Below, piece after piece: positions 1-8,745 of a stretch of DNA of 54,071 nt. Position 1 is the first letter of the stretch; each line of letters begins with the position of its first letter. Source of the stretch: an uncultured Ruminococcus sp. (GTDB taxonomy: Bacteria; Bacillota; Clostridia; Oscillospirales; Acutalibacteraceae). Made by a program: the position numbers and the translations under genes. The stretch spans positions 1-54,071 of the forward strand of contig CACYIC010000012.1 in NCBI GenBank assembly GCA_902774325.1, given 5' to 3'. The notes beneath the pieces are model-generated. The model had not been told where the DNA came from, searched no databases, and saw nothing but the letters and a program-made list of their open reading frames with translations.

Positions 1-91
1 GGCGGACACCCTTGGTGTTCGGCTATATCCTTCCCGCTGTCGGGCGGATTCGGGACTTTCACCCTTTAGAAACGTGCGCCGTCGGGCGCAC
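1..91 (-). mobile_element. 5' end of a group IIC intron (truncated by window edge)
   Basis: Read on the minus strand from base 91, the sequence begins GTGCGCCC, then has GGGTGAAAGTCCCGAA and CAAGGGTGTCCGCC. These are the 5' boundary and domain I landmarks of bacterial class C group II introns of the Oceanobacillus type. It begins directly after the T-run of an intrinsic terminator, which is the favoured target of IIC introns. The rest of the ribozyme, and any reverse transcriptase, would lie left of base 1, so completeness cannot be judged. Confidence 0.85.
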
Positions 92-92
92 C

Positions 93-127
93 AAAAAACA
101 AACGCCCTCCCGTCGGAAAGGCGTTTG
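93..127 (-). terminator. Intrinsic terminator of the SleB-like gene and intron insertion site
   Basis: On the minus strand an 8-bp stem (CAAACGCC with GGCGTTTG) is followed by GTTTTTTG. It lies about 15 bases after the stop codon of the SleB-like gene. The group IIC intron starts one base after the T-run. Confidence 0.85.
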
Positions 128-141
128 AGATTTATGCGTTA

Positions 142-1068
142 TTACGCGTTCAAGTCAAAGAATCTGACTCCGTCAAGCTCAGTAATAAAGGTCTGAGTCT
201 CGTGCCAGGAGCTGTAACCGATATAGAAGCAAATCACTCTGTGCTGAACAGCGGAGCCGTTCTGATCGAAAATGTAGGAAACTGCTTCCTTAACATCACT
301 GTTCGGCTCAATGGCGGTTGAACCAAAGTACTGATATTGAGAAATGATGTAATCAATCGAGGATGTGCCCGAGCGGTTCATGGCGTCTCTGATAGACTGA
401 GCGACAAGCGCGCAGCCGTAGAAGCCCATTGTGCCCGCTTCGCCCATTACAAGGCGCTCAAGCTTTTCTCTGTCGTAAGTCGAAAGGCTTACATAAGAGG
501 GGCTGTAGCTCGGATCGGCGTTGTCGATGCTGATAAGAGCACCGTTGTAGTAGCCGTAATCGGACTGATAGGAATCTGCGTCGGCAGAATCGTCCCTGTC
601 CTCTTCCTCAACTGTTTCCTTCTTCTCGGAGGTTTCCGCCTTGGACTCCGCCTTCTCGGTGGCTTCCTCGGTTTTTTCCTCTGATTTTGCCTTTGTTTCC
701 TTCTCCTCGGCGTCGGACTTTTTCTCTTCAGCCTTGGTTTCGGATTTCTTGGTGGCAGCTTCTGTCTTTTCCTCTACGGATGAAGCAACTACCGCTTCGG
801 TAATGGGCGCGGTGGTGACCTCAACACAGTTATTGGTAATAACCGAGGCGAACTTGTCAATATCGCCGACAGACAGAGACGCGGCTCTGCTGTCCTCATA
901 AGCGTCTACGTCAGGCGCGAGGGTCGTTGTCGGGATGATGAAAGCAGCTCCCGCTACCGCGACCGCAAAAAGAATAGATAATACCTTGACGCCCTTGCGG
1001 GTCTTTGCCTTATTGGCGACTGATGATTTAGTTTCACTTCCGTAGTGTTTATGTTTTGTAGCTCTCAA
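142..1068 (-). CDS. Membrane-anchored SleB-like cell wall hydrolase
   Basis: About 308 residues. The N-terminus is basic, followed by one hydrophobic segment (about residues 25-45, signal anchor or signal peptide) and a long Ala/Glu/Lys/Thr-rich linker (about 90-175). The C-terminal ~110 residues resemble the SleB/CwlJ cell wall hydrolase domain: a Glu within a VMGEAG motif, then a VAQSIRDAM helix. Family members cleave peptidoglycan, often in spore cortex or during growth. I chose the TTG at 1068 because AAGGGAGG lies 8-10 bases upstream; the longer reading to 1146 has no ribosome site and starts with an unlikely peptide. The gene ends in a strong terminator hit by a group IIC intron. The spore role is inferred from the family. 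Confidence 0.8.
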   Translation of the reverse strand: MRATKHKHYGSETKSSVANKAKTRKGVKVLSILFAVAVAGAAFIIPTTTLAPDVDAYEDSRAASLSVGDIDKFASVITNNCVEVTTAPITEAVVASSVEEKTEAATKKSETKAEEKKSDAEEKETKAKSEEKTEEATEKAESKAETSEKKETVEEEDRDDSADADSYQSDYGYYNGALISIDNADPSYSPSYVSLSTYDREKLERLVMGEAGTMGFYGCALVAQSIRDAMNRSGTSSIDYIISQYQYFGSTAIEPNSDVKEAVSYIFDQNGSAVQHRVICFYIGYSSWHETQTFITELDGVRFFDLNA

Positions 1069-1389
1069 AAATTTGTCCTCCCTTTGATTGTGCACGTCCG
1101 ACCTGCTCGCGCATATATTATCGTATAATAATATAATGCGCGGCAATCAACGTCGAACACGCTACGTCTTTAGTCGTAAAATTTTATCAAACACACAATT
1201 TCAAGTGTATTAAAACATACTTTTTGTCAAATTGCAAGTCCGCCTGTCTCAAAATGGCTGTAACCGCTTGTAACACTTTTGTAATAACCCGCTTTTTAAT
1301 TTCTTTATGAAATTATTCTTTGTGAGAGTTGCACAAATTATAATTCTTTTAATAGTATATTATGCCGATTCGAGAGAAAGTAAAAAAAT
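1069..1389. other. Gene-free AT-rich stretch
   Basis: About 320 bases between the SleB-like gene and the PRC-barrel gene. No ORF with a ribosome site was seen on either strand. It must hold the promoter of the SleB-like gene: TTGATT and TATACG, 17 bases apart on the minus strand near 1115-1150, are a weak match only. Confidence 0.5.
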
Positions 1390-1677
1390 TCAATTTTTCT
1401 CGATTTTAAGCCATTTTCGGGGTCTTTTTTGTGGTTTCGGCGTTTTGCAGGAAATTATGACGGCGTCCTCGCCGATAAGCTTAATCTTCTCCCATGGAAT
1501 AATGTAATCTTCGCCTTTTCCGAATATTCCGAAGAAGAAAATTCGACCAAATATTACAAAAGCTACAATAGATGCATCTTTTGTATCCAAAATTATGTCA
1601 TCTATGTACCCTATTCTCACTCCGTCGACAGCACTGATGACTTCCTTGTGCCTGAGGTCCGAAAATCTGCAATCCAT
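1390..1677 (-). CDS. YlmC/YmxH-family PRC-barrel sporulation protein
   Basis: 95 residues. The N-terminus (FSDLRHKEVI, then DGVRIGYIDDIILD) matches the YlmC/YmxH family, small PRC-barrel proteins found in nearly all endospore formers. The tail is basic (PKPQKRPRKW). The start ATG is preceded by AAAGGAGG at 8-base spacing. The biochemical role of the family is not settled; PRC-barrels usually bind other proteins or RNA. It is transcribed divergently from the DegV gene, with a short shared promoter region. Confidence 0.8.
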   Translation of the reverse strand: MDCRFSDLRHKEVISAVDGVRIGYIDDIILDTKDASIVAFVIFGRIFFFGIFGKGEDYIIPWEKIKLIGEDAVIISCKTPKPQKRPRKWLKIEKN

Positions 1678-1727
1678 AGCTTCTCCTCCTTTGTCAAATT
1701 ATATGATAAATACCTTTCAGATATTCA

Positions 1728-1756
1728 TTGACTTTTATCCGCCGATTTGATAAAAT
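1728..1756 (+). promoter_or_regulatory. Sigma-A promoter of the DegV gene
   Basis: TTGACT, 17 bases, TAAAAT, ending 34 bases before the start codon. Confidence 0.65.
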
Positions 1757-1789
1757 ACAAATAAAGCTAAGGAATGGAGTGAAAGCAAT

Positions 1790-2662
1790 ATGGATTATGT
1801 ATTTATGACCGACGCCTCCTGTGACCTTCCCGCAGAGCTTGTCAAAGAGGTCGGAGTAGAAGTTATCCCCATGGAGTTCGAGATCGGTGACAAATGCTAC
1901 CTGCATTATCCCGACTGCCGAATGATGGGTCTTGATGAGTTTTACTCTCATATCAGAGAGGGCGCTGTTCCCAAAACAACTCAAATCAACCTTGACAGCT
2001 TCAAGAACTGCTTTGAGCCCTACCTCAAGGCGGGCAAGGACATTCTTTACACAGGTATCTCCACCGGACTGAGCGGCACCTTCAACACCTGCCGTATCGC
2101 CGTAGAGGAGCTTCTGGAGAAGTATCCCAAAAGAAAGATCGTCGTTATCGACTCTCTCTGCGACAGCGCGGGTCTTGGTTATCTCGTCTACCGAGCCGGC
2201 AAAAAGTACGCGGAGGGCGCCTCGATGAAGGAGGTTTCCGATTTTATCGAGGAATTCAGGCTTAAAATCTGCCATTGGTTCATTGTTGACGACCTTGAGC
2301 TGTTAAAGAAGGGCGGAAGGATCTCCGGTGTTGCCGCTACCTTCGGAAAAGCCCTGCAGATCAAGCCGCTTATCAGCGTCGACGACGAGGGAAAGCTTGT
2401 GAACGTCGCTAAAATCAGAGGCAAAAGCAATATGATCGACGCTCTTGTGAGCAAATTCAAGCGCGACAGCGAGGAAATGAAAAAGGATATCGCCTTTGTC
2501 GCCCACGCCGATAACCTCGAGGGCGCCAAGGAGCTCAAAAAGGCTATCAAGGGTCTTTGCAAGGAGGTAAAGATCTGCGAGATCGGTCCCGTGATCGGCT
2601 CTCACGTCGGCTCGGGTATGCTCGCCGTACTATTCCTCGGAAAGAGAAACCTCCAGGCATAA
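1790..2662 (+). CDS. DegV/FakB-family fatty acid-binding protein
   Basis: 290 residues, normal family length. Two motifs place it in DegV: TDASCDLP at residues 7-14 and a TGISTGLSGTF stretch near residue 86, whose Thr/Ser residues coordinate the fatty acid carboxylate in known structures. The GRISG segment near 178 also fits. DegV/FakB proteins present a bound fatty acid to the FakA kinase, which makes acyl phosphate for phospholipid synthesis. No fakA is nearby, so the ligand and partner are unknown. The gene stands alone with its own promoter (1728-1756) and terminator (2689-2722). Confidence 0.88.
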   Translation: MDYVFMTDASCDLPAELVKEVGVEVIPMEFEIGDKCYLHYPDCRMMGLDEFYSHIREGAVPKTTQINLDSFKNCFEPYLKAGKDILYTGISTGLSGTFNTCRIAVEELLEKYPKRKIVVIDSLCDSAGLGYLVYRAGKKYAEGASMKEVSDFIEEFRLKICHWFIVDDLELLKKGGRISGVAATFGKALQIKPLISVDDEGKLVNVAKIRGKSNMIDALVSKFKRDSEEMKKDIAFVAHADNLEGAKELKKAIKGLCKEVKICEIGPVIGSHVGSGMLAVLFLGKRNLQA

Positions 2663-2688
2663 TGAAATAATATTTGGATTTACGGCAA

Positions 2689-2722
2689 AACGCCGGCTCG
2701 CAAACGGAGCCGGCGTTTTTTC
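2689..2722 (+). terminator. Intrinsic terminator after the DegV gene
   Basis: An 11-bp perfect stem (AACGCCGGCTC with GAGCCGGCGTT), a 7-base loop, then TTTTTT. The convergent 28-codon ORF ends at its 3' edge, so the hairpin may serve both strands. Confidence 0.85.
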
Positions 2723-2807
2723 AGTTTCTGCTGTAATACAGCAGGCACATCAGCGCGACGCCCATGAAGGCGCCGACGAAGGTACCTATTATTATTCCTA
2801 ACAGCAT
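2721..2807 (-). CDS. 28-residue single-span membrane peptide (DUF3789-like)
   Basis: Too short for usual gene calling. It starts with ATG at 2807, preceded by GGGAGG at 6-base spacing, and ends with TGA at 2721. The peptide begins MLLGIIIGTFVGAFMG and ends LLYYSRN: a single glycine-zipper-like hydrophobic helix with a short basic tail. Length and pattern (Gly every four residues, MC near the end) resemble DUF3789, a family of tiny proteins common in Clostridia and of unknown function. It lies convergent to DegV and divergent from spoIIGA. The family call is from memory of the pattern. Confidence 0.65.
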   Translation of the reverse strand: MLLGIIIGTFVGAFMGVALMCLLYYSRN

Positions 2808-2874
2808 AATTTCCTCCCGCAAAATATGACAGATATTTTTGCCGCCTTATGCAATAATCTATAACGGTGATTGT

Positions 2875-3660
2875 GTGTATATAGATGTACTGCTGACGGT
2901 TAATATCATAATCGACTTTTTTCTTCTTCTCTGCGTAAAAAGGCTGCTTAATATCCGCGCGAAAAACCGAAGAATAATTCTCGCTTCTGTTCTGGGCGGC
3001 GTTTTCAGCCTTATTGCCCTGATCCCGAAGCTTCCGCTCCCGATCAATCTGCCGATAGATATTCTGACCGCGGCGGCGCTTGTATTTACCGCCTTCGGAA
3101 AATGCGCCCCGAAGATGTTTTTCAGGCGAACAGCCGTTTATTTCGCGGTTTCCTTCTCGTTTTGCGGAATCATGGTCTTTATAATTTCCGTTTTTCACCC
3201 GAAGGGCATGGCGGTATATAACGATTCTGTTTATTTTGATATCTCGCCTGTTCTCCTTATTATTATAACCCTTATTTCATATTATATGCTCCGAATATTC
3301 AAAAGGATTACCAAAGGCGAGATCGGAAAGAACACCTGCGTTGTCGAGGTCGACTTTAACGGTCAATGCGAGAGCTTCGTCGCGGCTGTCGATACCGGCT
3401 GCAATCTGAGGGAACCGTTCTCGGGCGGCTACGTTATTATCGCCGAAAAAGAAATTCTACAGAATCTGCGCCTCAACGGTGCTAAAATGAGAATCATCCC
3501 CTACGGGAGTCTCGGCGGGAACGGGATACTCCGGGGCTACAAGCCCGATTACGTTGTGATCGACGGCAAGGCGGTCGGCGGCGAAGTGTATCTCGGAGTC
3601 TGCGAAAACGCCCTGAACGGGGAAATAAAGGCGCTGGTGCCGTTTGAACTTATGAAATGA
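2875..3660 (+). CDS. spoIIGA: Sigma-E processing peptidase SpoIIGA
   Basis: About 261 residues. The N-terminal half holds five hydrophobic spans; the C-terminal half is an aspartyl-protease-like domain with AAVDTGCNL, the DTG(x)N active-site signature, and further on [12 protein letters not shown]. SpoIIGA sits in the sporulation septum and removes the pro-sequence of sigma-E. The GTG at 2875 was chosen because the resulting N-terminus, [10 protein letters not shown], aligns with known SpoIIGA starts, which often use GTG; GGTGATT precedes it. The TTG at 2839 is an alternative. sigE follows 10 bases downstream, the conserved pair. Confidence 0.92.
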   Translation: MYIDVLLTVNIIIDFFLLLCVKRLLNIRAKNRRIILASVLGGVFSLIALIPKLPLPINLPIDILTAAALVFTAFGKCAPKMFFRRTAVYFAVSFSFCGIMVFIISVFHPKGMAVYNDSVYFDISPVLLIIITLISYYMLRIFKRITKGEIGKNTCVVEVDFNGQCESFVAAVDTGCNLREPFSGGYVIIAEKEILQNLRLNGAKMRIIPYGSLGGNGILRGYKPDYVVIDGKAVGGEVYLGVCENALNGEIKALVPFELMK

Positions 3661-3670
3661 GGTAGAAATC

Positions 3671-4366
3671 ATGTTGAACATTTTTTTGAGAGTCAAGCTG
3701 TTTTTGCTCGGTGATAACTGCGTTTTTTACATCAACGGCAGCGATACGCTGCCTCCGCCGCTCAGCAAGGCGGAGGAGCAGAGCATCATGAGCAGGATAG
3801 CCTCGGGAGACGAGAGCGCGAAGGACGAACTGATCGTGCGCAATCTCAGGCTCGTGGTGTACATAGCGAAGAAATTTGAATCTCCCGGCGCGGGCGCTGA
3901 GGATCTGATCTCAATAGGAACGATAGGTCTGATAAAGGCAGTGAGGACCTTCTCGCCCGACAAAAACATCAAGCTCGCCACTTATGCCTCCCGCTGCATC
4001 GAAAACGAGATCCTCATGTTTCTGCGCAAGGCGTCGCGTTTCAAAAACGAGATCTCGATAGACGAGCCGCTGAACACCGACTACGACGGCAACGAGCTTT
4101 TGCTCTGCGATATTCTCGGCAGCGACCCTGACGAGGTGAACCGCGATATGGAAAGCGAGCTTGAGCGCAGGCTGCTGCTGAACGCGGTATCAAGACTCAG
4201 CAAGCGCGAGTCCGAGATAATGGAGCTGCGCTTCGGACTCAACGGCAAAAAAGAGCACACTCAAAAGCAGGTCGCAGATATTTTGGGTATATCTCAGTCT
4301 TATATTTCCAGATTAGAAAAAAGAATCATAAAACTGCTGAAATCAGAGCTGGAACAGGCGGTTTAG
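3671..4366 (+). CDS. sigE: RNA polymerase sporulation sigma factor sigma-E (pro-form)
   Basis: 231 residues. It carries the short hydrophobic pro-sequence, with the conserved junction near [17 protein letters not shown] that SpoIIGA cleaves. Region 2 ([44 protein letters not shown]) and region 4 ([23 protein letters not shown]) are intact. Sigma-E drives early mother-cell transcription during endospore formation. It is co-transcribed with spoIIGA. In many species sigG follows, but here a bidirectional terminator and a convergent gene follow instead. Confidence 0.95.
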   Translation: MLNIFLRVKLFLLGDNCVFYINGSDTLPPPLSKAEEQSIMSRIASGDESAKDELIVRNLRLVVYIAKKFESPGAGAEDLISIGTIGLIKAVRTFSPDKNIKLATYASRCIENEILMFLRKASRFKNEISIDEPLNTDYDGNELLLCDILGSDPDEVNRDMESELERRLLLNAVSRLSKRESEIMELRFGLNGKKEHTQKQVADILGISQSYISRLEKRIIKLLKSELEQAV

Positions 4367-4426
4367 TAAAAATCCGCCAGTCGCGCTTCGCGGCAAATTC
4401 CGAGCAGATCTTCGCGGAAAAGAGCT

Positions 4427-4451
4427 GAGGCTGACCATAACGGTCAGCCTC
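4427..4451. terminator. Bidirectional intrinsic terminator
   Basis: A 10-bp perfect stem (GAGGCTGACC with GGTCAGCCTC) and a 5-base loop between the convergent sigE and lipoprotein genes. T-rich sequence follows on both strands, though the runs are short. Confidence 0.7.
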
Positions 4452-4454
4452 TTG

Positions 4455-4763
4455 TCACGGCATGCTGTTCTCTGTCGTTTCCTCAACCTCATAGGTAGCG
4501 CCCTGTGTATCATCGCTGTTATTGATGATACCGTCCCGATCGCTTACCTCGCCGTCGTTGCCCATGCTGTTCAAATCACTTTCAGCGGCGTCTGGGGCTG
4601 ATTTTACGCCCTCTCCGATGTCGTTGATCGCCTCGCCGGCGCCCGATACGACGTCGGTGACCACCTCTCCCGCCGTGGACGTCATATTCTTAGCGGAATT
4701 GCAGCCCGAAAAAGCGGCAAGCGCTATCACGGACGCGCAGGCGGCAGCAATAATTCTTTTCAT
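4455..4763 (-). CDS. Small secreted lipoprotein, unknown function
   Basis: 102 residues. There is a classical lipoprotein signal: MKRIIAAACASVIALAAFSGC with the lipid-accepting Cys at 21. The mature part is acidic and of low complexity (GEVVTDVVSGAGEAINDIGEG), ending in a Glu/Thr-rich tail. I recognise no domain. An AGGATGAGG ribosome site precedes the ATG. It is expected to sit on the outer face of the membrane. Confidence 0.7.
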   Translation of the reverse strand: MKRIIAAACASVIALAAFSGCNSAKNMTSTAGEVVTDVVSGAGEAINDIGEGVKSAPDAAESDLNSMGNDGEVSDRDGIINNSDDTQGATYEVEETTENSMP

Positions 4764-4779
4764 AAATGCCTCATCCTAA

Positions 4780-4811
4780 CAAAAATAAAATGGTGCCGCA
4801 TAAGCGACACC
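4780..4811 (-). terminator. Intrinsic terminator after the MORN-protein gene
   Basis: On the minus strand GGTGTCGC pairs with GCGGCACC (one G-U) across TTAT, followed by ATTTTATTTTTG. It ends the pfkA-MORN unit before the lipoprotein gene. Confidence 0.6.
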
Positions 4812-4862
4812 TTTATTATTTCCGCAAAAAAGCCGATTATTAATTAATTTTTTTCGCGGGTT

Positions 4863-6371
4863 TTATAAATCCACCGGCGGCTCGGTATCCTCGATCACCC
4901 GCTCACTAACAAGCTCGCCGTCGATATATCTGCTGACGACCACGTTTCCGTTCTCATCCAAGGATATCCCTTTGCCGTTTTTGACGCCTCCGCTGTATTG
5001 GCAGACGTCGATGAAAGAGCCGTCCTCCTCAAAGCGCGCGCCGATCCCGACCGGAGAGTTGTCATCCCATTTTCCTACGTGCATCGTTCCGTCGCTCCTG
5101 CGAAATCCGACTCCGCTTCCGCTGCGGCTTCCGTTTTTCCAGCCGCCGACGTAATTTGGGCTGCCGTCCTTGTAATAACAGACTCCGAAGCCGTCGCGCT
5201 TGTCGTCAGAATAGCCTCCGTCATAAACGGTAACGCCGTCGGGCGCGGCAACTCTTCCTCTGCCCGTTCGCCGACCGTTTTCGTCAAGCTCTCCGTAGTA
5301 CGAGTAGGCTCCGCCCTCGGTATCAAGCTCCTTGTCAGGCTCCGACTCATCCGCGCGCTCGATTATCGGAGCGTCATGACGCGCCGACTCAACCTCTTCG
5401 GGCGTTTCTTCGACCTCCGCCTCAGCCTCGCTTGCAGCCTCGTCCTCAGCCTGCCGTTCGGTTTGAGAAACGGTCTTTTCCTCACTTACAGACTCCGGCG
5501 CCGAAGATTCGGAGCTCTCTTCATCAGATTCCAGCTCGGAAGCGTGATTCGCGAGCTCTCCGAAGATATTCTTGTTGGTTTTATGAGCTTCATAGAGGAT
5601 CTGCTCGATCCTGTCATAAGCGGAATACTCTCTTTTTTCCGAAACGGGCTCCGCCTCGGCGCTTTGGGACTGATAATCCTCGGCGCTGAGGTATTGGCTG
5701 TCGCGCAGATCAAAGCCGCTTTTGTTTTGAGAATTAAACAGGGAAAGCTCAAAGACAAATCCGGTATAATCGTTCTCCTTCTCGCTTATCTCGTCCGGCT
5801 TGAAGCTTTTGTCGTACCAGATCATTCCGGTATTGGAATATATCAGAGCCGAGCAGCGCTTTTTCGGAGCTGAAACAGAGGGATAAAGCGTTTCGCGGCG
5901 CTTCTCCCCCGCTTCGCCGGTATATTCGTAAAGCAGAGTTACAACGCGGTCCCTGAGTCTCGGAGAGACCCTTCCGCGCAGAACGCCCGAGATGTCCTTG
6001 TCGTAATACTCCGTGCGAATCCAATTGTGAGCCGCGTCGAAATAAATGCGTTTGACGACAATTCCGTTATCGGCGTAGGTCACAACGCAGTATGAGCCGT
6101 TATCGGAGCGGTTGACAGTCTGATACGGGCGCTTGTTGCTGGTGACCTTCCAGGAGAGAGGCTCGCCTCTTCTCATGGAATAGGACAGACCGAAAGCCCT
6201 TCCGTCGAGCATGATATCGGTTTTTTCGTTCTGGGGCAGACCGTTCGAGTTGAAATAATTCGCTCGGACGCCCGCGAGAGCGTCATTTTTGAAATCCGGC
6301 TTCTCAAAATCGGATAGAATCACCGAATAAATGATCAAGCCGCTTGAAAGCCTTTGTAAATCCGAAAGCAT
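4863..6371 (-). CDS. MORN-repeat protein
   Basis: 502 residues in three parts. The N-terminal ~230 residues are globular and unrecognised. A Glu/Ser/Ala-rich linker runs from about 235 to 365. The C-terminus has four or five MORN-type repeats (about 370-490; the pattern YxGxxxxxxxxGxG recurs: YYGELDENGRRTGRGR, YDGGYSDDKRDGFGV, YVGGWKNGSRSGSGV, HVGKWDDNSPVGIGA). MORN repeats form beta-hairpin stacks that bind protein or lipid. There is no signal peptide, so it is probably cytoplasmic. It starts 72 bases after the pfkA stop and may share its transcript. Function unknown. Confidence 0.75.
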   Translation of the reverse strand: MLSDLQRLSSGLIIYSVILSDFEKPDFKNDALAGVRANYFNSNGLPQNEKTDIMLDGRAFGLSYSMRRGEPLSWKVTSNKRPYQTVNRSDNGSYCVVTYADNGIVVKRIYFDAAHNWIRTEYYDKDISGVLRGRVSPRLRDRVVTLLYEYTGEAGEKRRETLYPSVSAPKKRCSALIYSNTGMIWYDKSFKPDEISEKENDYTGFVFELSLFNSQNKSGFDLRDSQYLSAEDYQSQSAEAEPVSEKREYSAYDRIEQILYEAHKTNKNIFGELANHASELESDEESSESSAPESVSEEKTVSQTERQAEDEAASEAEAEVEETPEEVESARHDAPIIERADESEPDKELDTEGGAYSYYGELDENGRRTGRGRVAAPDGVTVYDGGYSDDKRDGFGVCYYKDGSPNYVGGWKNGSRSGSGVGFRRSDGTMHVGKWDDNSPVGIGARFEEDGSFIDVCQYSGGVKNGKGISLDENGNVVVSRYIDGELVSERVIEDTEPPVDL

Positions 6372-6443
6372 GGTATTGTTTTCCTTTCAGAACAGAAAAA
6401 TCAAGGGCGAACGCCGTCCGCCCCGAGATGTTTTTAAGGTTGA

Positions 6444-7412
6444 TCAGATGGAGATAGCCATAGCGATCTTGTATAGCTCGATATCGAAGACGCGCTCCAT
6501 GTCCAGAGCCTCGTTGATATCGAGATCGGTGATCTTGCCATCGCGCATGACCACAACGCGGTTTCCGATATCGTTCTTGAGTAGCTCGACCGCCTTGTAG
6601 CCCATCTGGCTGGCTACGACTCTGTCGCGGAGAGTGGGCGAACCACCGCGCTGAACATGACCGAGAACGGTAGCTCTCGCCTCAATGCCGAGGCGCTGCT
6701 CGATATACTTCGCCAGATCGTTCACGCCGCCGACGCCCTCGGCAACGACAATAACGAAATGCTTTTTGCCCGTTTTCTGAGTATTGAGGATCCTCGCGAT
6801 AACATCGCGCTCGATATTGTGCTCGATTTCGGGGACGAGAATAGCAGTCGCGCCCGTCGCAATACCTGTCTGGAGAGCGATATCGCCGCAGCGTCTGCCC
6901 ATGACCTCAACGATCGAGCAGCGGTCGTGAGACTGAGCGGTATCGCGAATACGGTCGACCATCTGGATAGCGGTATTCATGGCGGTATCAAAGCCAACGG
7001 TATACTCCGAGCAGGCGATATCGTTGTCTATCGTGCCCGGAACACCGATGCAGTTGATTCCTGCCGCGGTGAGCGCTCTCGCGCCGCGGAACGAGCCGTC
7101 GCCTCCGATAACGACAACGCCCGAAATACCCTTGCTTCTGCAAAAATCTGCGGCTCTGACCTGAGCCTCCTTCTTTTTGAATTCCTCGCTGCGGGCGGTG
7201 TAAAGCTTGGTGCCGCCGTTGCCGATTATTTCAGACACGCTTCTGAGGTTCATTTCCTCGATATCGCCGTTCAAAAGGCCGTTGTAGCCGCGGTAAACGC
7301 CGAAAACTTTCATTCCCATGTTGATGCCGGCACGGACGACCGCTCTCAAAGCGGCATTCATACCCGGGGCGTCGCCGCCGCTGGTCAATACAGCAATTGC
7401 TTTTTGTTCCAT
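6444..7412 (-). CDS. pfkA: ATP-dependent 6-phosphofructokinase
   Basis: 322 residues, the standard bacterial length. It phosphorylates fructose 6-phosphate to the 1,6-bisphosphate in glycolysis. GGDAPGMNAA lies near residue 12. GGDGS at 103-107 has Gly where PPi-dependent enzymes carry Asp, so ATP use is predicted. The catalytic segment PGTIDNDI is near 125, with MGRRCGDIAL and GHVQRGGSP following. The ATG at 7412 was chosen because GGAGG lies 7 bases upstream; the longer reading to 7466 would place the ribosome site inside the gene. Confidence 0.96.
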   Translation of the reverse strand: MEQKAIAVLTSGGDAPGMNAALRAVVRAGINMGMKVFGVYRGYNGLLNGDIEEMNLRSVSEIIGNGGTKLYTARSEEFKKKEAQVRAADFCRSKGISGVVVIGGDGSFRGARALTAAGINCIGVPGTIDNDIACSEYTVGFDTAMNTAIQMVDRIRDTAQSHDRCSIVEVMGRRCGDIALQTGIATGATAILVPEIEHNIERDVIARILNTQKTGKKHFVIVVAEGVGGVNDLAKYIEQRLGIEARATVLGHVQRGGSPTLRDRVVASQMGYKAVELLKNDIGNRVVVMRDGKITDLDINEALDMERVFDIELYKIAMAISI

Positions 7413-7470
7413 ATTCATACCTCCGTAGGTTAATTTGTCAGATGCTCCGATCATGCTCGGATTCAATTTT

Positions 7471-7499
7471 ATTATAATACAATAAAGCCCTGTTTACAA
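7471..7499 (-). promoter_or_regulatory. Promoter of pfkA
   Basis: Minus-strand TTGTAA, 17 bases, TATAAT, ending about 58 bases before the pfkA ATG. Confidence 0.65.
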
Positions 7500-7559
7500 G
7501 TGTATTTTTTAATTTTCCTCAAAAAACTTACAAAAATAATTACGTTTTCTTCTCTTTTC

Positions 7560-7588
7560 TTGACAATTATAAGAAATAAGATTATTAT
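7560..7588 (+). promoter_or_regulatory. Promoter of the GT2 gene
   Basis: TTGACA, 17 bases, TATTAT. The leader that follows holds a GC hairpin (CCGCGCG, loop, CGCGCGG at about 7599-7619) before the ribosome site AAGGGAGA. Confidence 0.7.
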
Positions 7589-7649
7589 ATAGTCAGTACC
7601 GCGCGCGTGTTCGCGCGGAATCGCCTACAATCTTTCAAGGGAGAATACT

Positions 7650-8594
7650 ATGGTCAAATTATATCTGGCTATTCCCTGCTATAACGAGGAAGAGGTTCTC
7701 AGGGATTCAGCCGAAAAGCTTAAAAATAAATATGAGCAAATGATGTCGGAGCACAAGATCACCTTTGACAGTAAGATCGTATTCATTGACGATGGCTCGA
7801 AGGACAAGACCTGGTCCATCATCCGCGAGCTGCACGAGGAAAACGACGTATTTCAGGGGATCAAGCTCAGCCGCAACAGAGGTCACCAAAACGCGCTGCT
7901 GTGCGGTCTGATGACGCTCAAGGACGAGGCGGACGCGGTCATTTCGATCGACGCCGATCTGCAGGACGATATTAACACCTTTGACGAGATGATCTCAAAG
8001 TACGAGGAAGGCTGCGACGTGGTTTACGGCGTCCGCTCAAAGCGCGAGACCGACACCTTCTTCAAGCGCTTTACCGCGGAGGCGTTCTACAAGATCCTCA
8101 ACCGCATGGGCGCCAAGGTCATCTTCAATCACGCGGATTTCCGCCTTATGAGCAGACGCGCGCTCGAAGCCTTCTCGCAGTACAAGGAAACCAACATCTT
8201 CCTTCGCGGAATGGTTCCGCTTATTGGCTACAAATCCGATATCGTGACCTACGAGCGCTTTGAGAGGCTTGCGGGCGAGAGCAAATACCCGCTCAAAAAG
8301 ATGCTGGCGCTCGCCTGGGAGGGCATGACCTCCATGAGCATCCAGCCTATAAGGATAATCACCTGGTCCGGTCTGATCATCTTCATCATCAGCCTCGCAA
8401 TGATAATTTATTCCGTTGTCAGGTTTTTCATCGGCGCGACTGTCAGCGGATGGGCAAGCACCCTCTGCTCGATCTGGGCTCTCGGAGGCTTGCAGCTTTT
8501 GGCGATCGGTATTATCGGAGAGTATATCGGAAAGATCTACCTCGAAACGAAGCGCCGCCCGAGATTCATTGTTGAGGAATACCTGAAGGATTGA
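7650..8594 (+). CDS. Polyprenyl-phosphate sugar synthase (GT2, DPM1/GtrB/CsbB type)
   Basis: 314 residues. The GT-A domain shows IPCYNEEE (residues 8-15), FIDDGSKD (45-52), and the metal-binding DADLQDD (101-107). Two C-terminal membrane spans (about 232-252 and 268-292) and a basic tail (KTKRRPRFIVEEY) are typical of enzymes that move a sugar from a nucleotide donor to undecaprenyl phosphate. The product is a lipid-linked sugar used outside the cell by a GT-C transferase, and such a transferase is encoded next. Which sugar is moved cannot be told from sequence. Confidence 0.88.
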   Translation: MVKLYLAIPCYNEEEVLRDSAEKLKNKYEQMMSEHKITFDSKIVFIDDGSKDKTWSIIRELHEENDVFQGIKLSRNRGHQNALLCGLMTLKDEADAVISIDADLQDDINTFDEMISKYEEGCDVVYGVRSKRETDTFFKRFTAEAFYKILNRMGAKVIFNHADFRLMSRRALEAFSQYKETNIFLRGMVPLIGYKSDIVTYERFERLAGESKYPLKKMLALAWEGMTSMSIQPIRIITWSGLIIFIISLAMIIYSVVRFFIGATVSGWASTLCSIWALGGLQLLAIGIIGEYIGKIYLETKRRPRFIVEEYLKD

Positions 8595-8745
8595 GCCTTT
8601 TGGCGGAACGGCACGGTCGTTTCGCCATATTTGTTATTCCGATCGGATTTTTTATCCTTAGACCATATCGACTCGGCTTTTCCATTTGAATCATTTTAAA
8701 GATTTACCAATAAAAATTTACCAAAAAAAGGATGGGAGTTTTCTT

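Noticed and set aside
4998-5873. Plus-strand ORF of 291 codons
   Set aside because: Antisense shadow of the MORN-repeat gene, caused by its GC-rich biased codons.
6657-7433. Plus-strand ORF of 258 codons
   Set aside because: Antisense shadow of pfkA.
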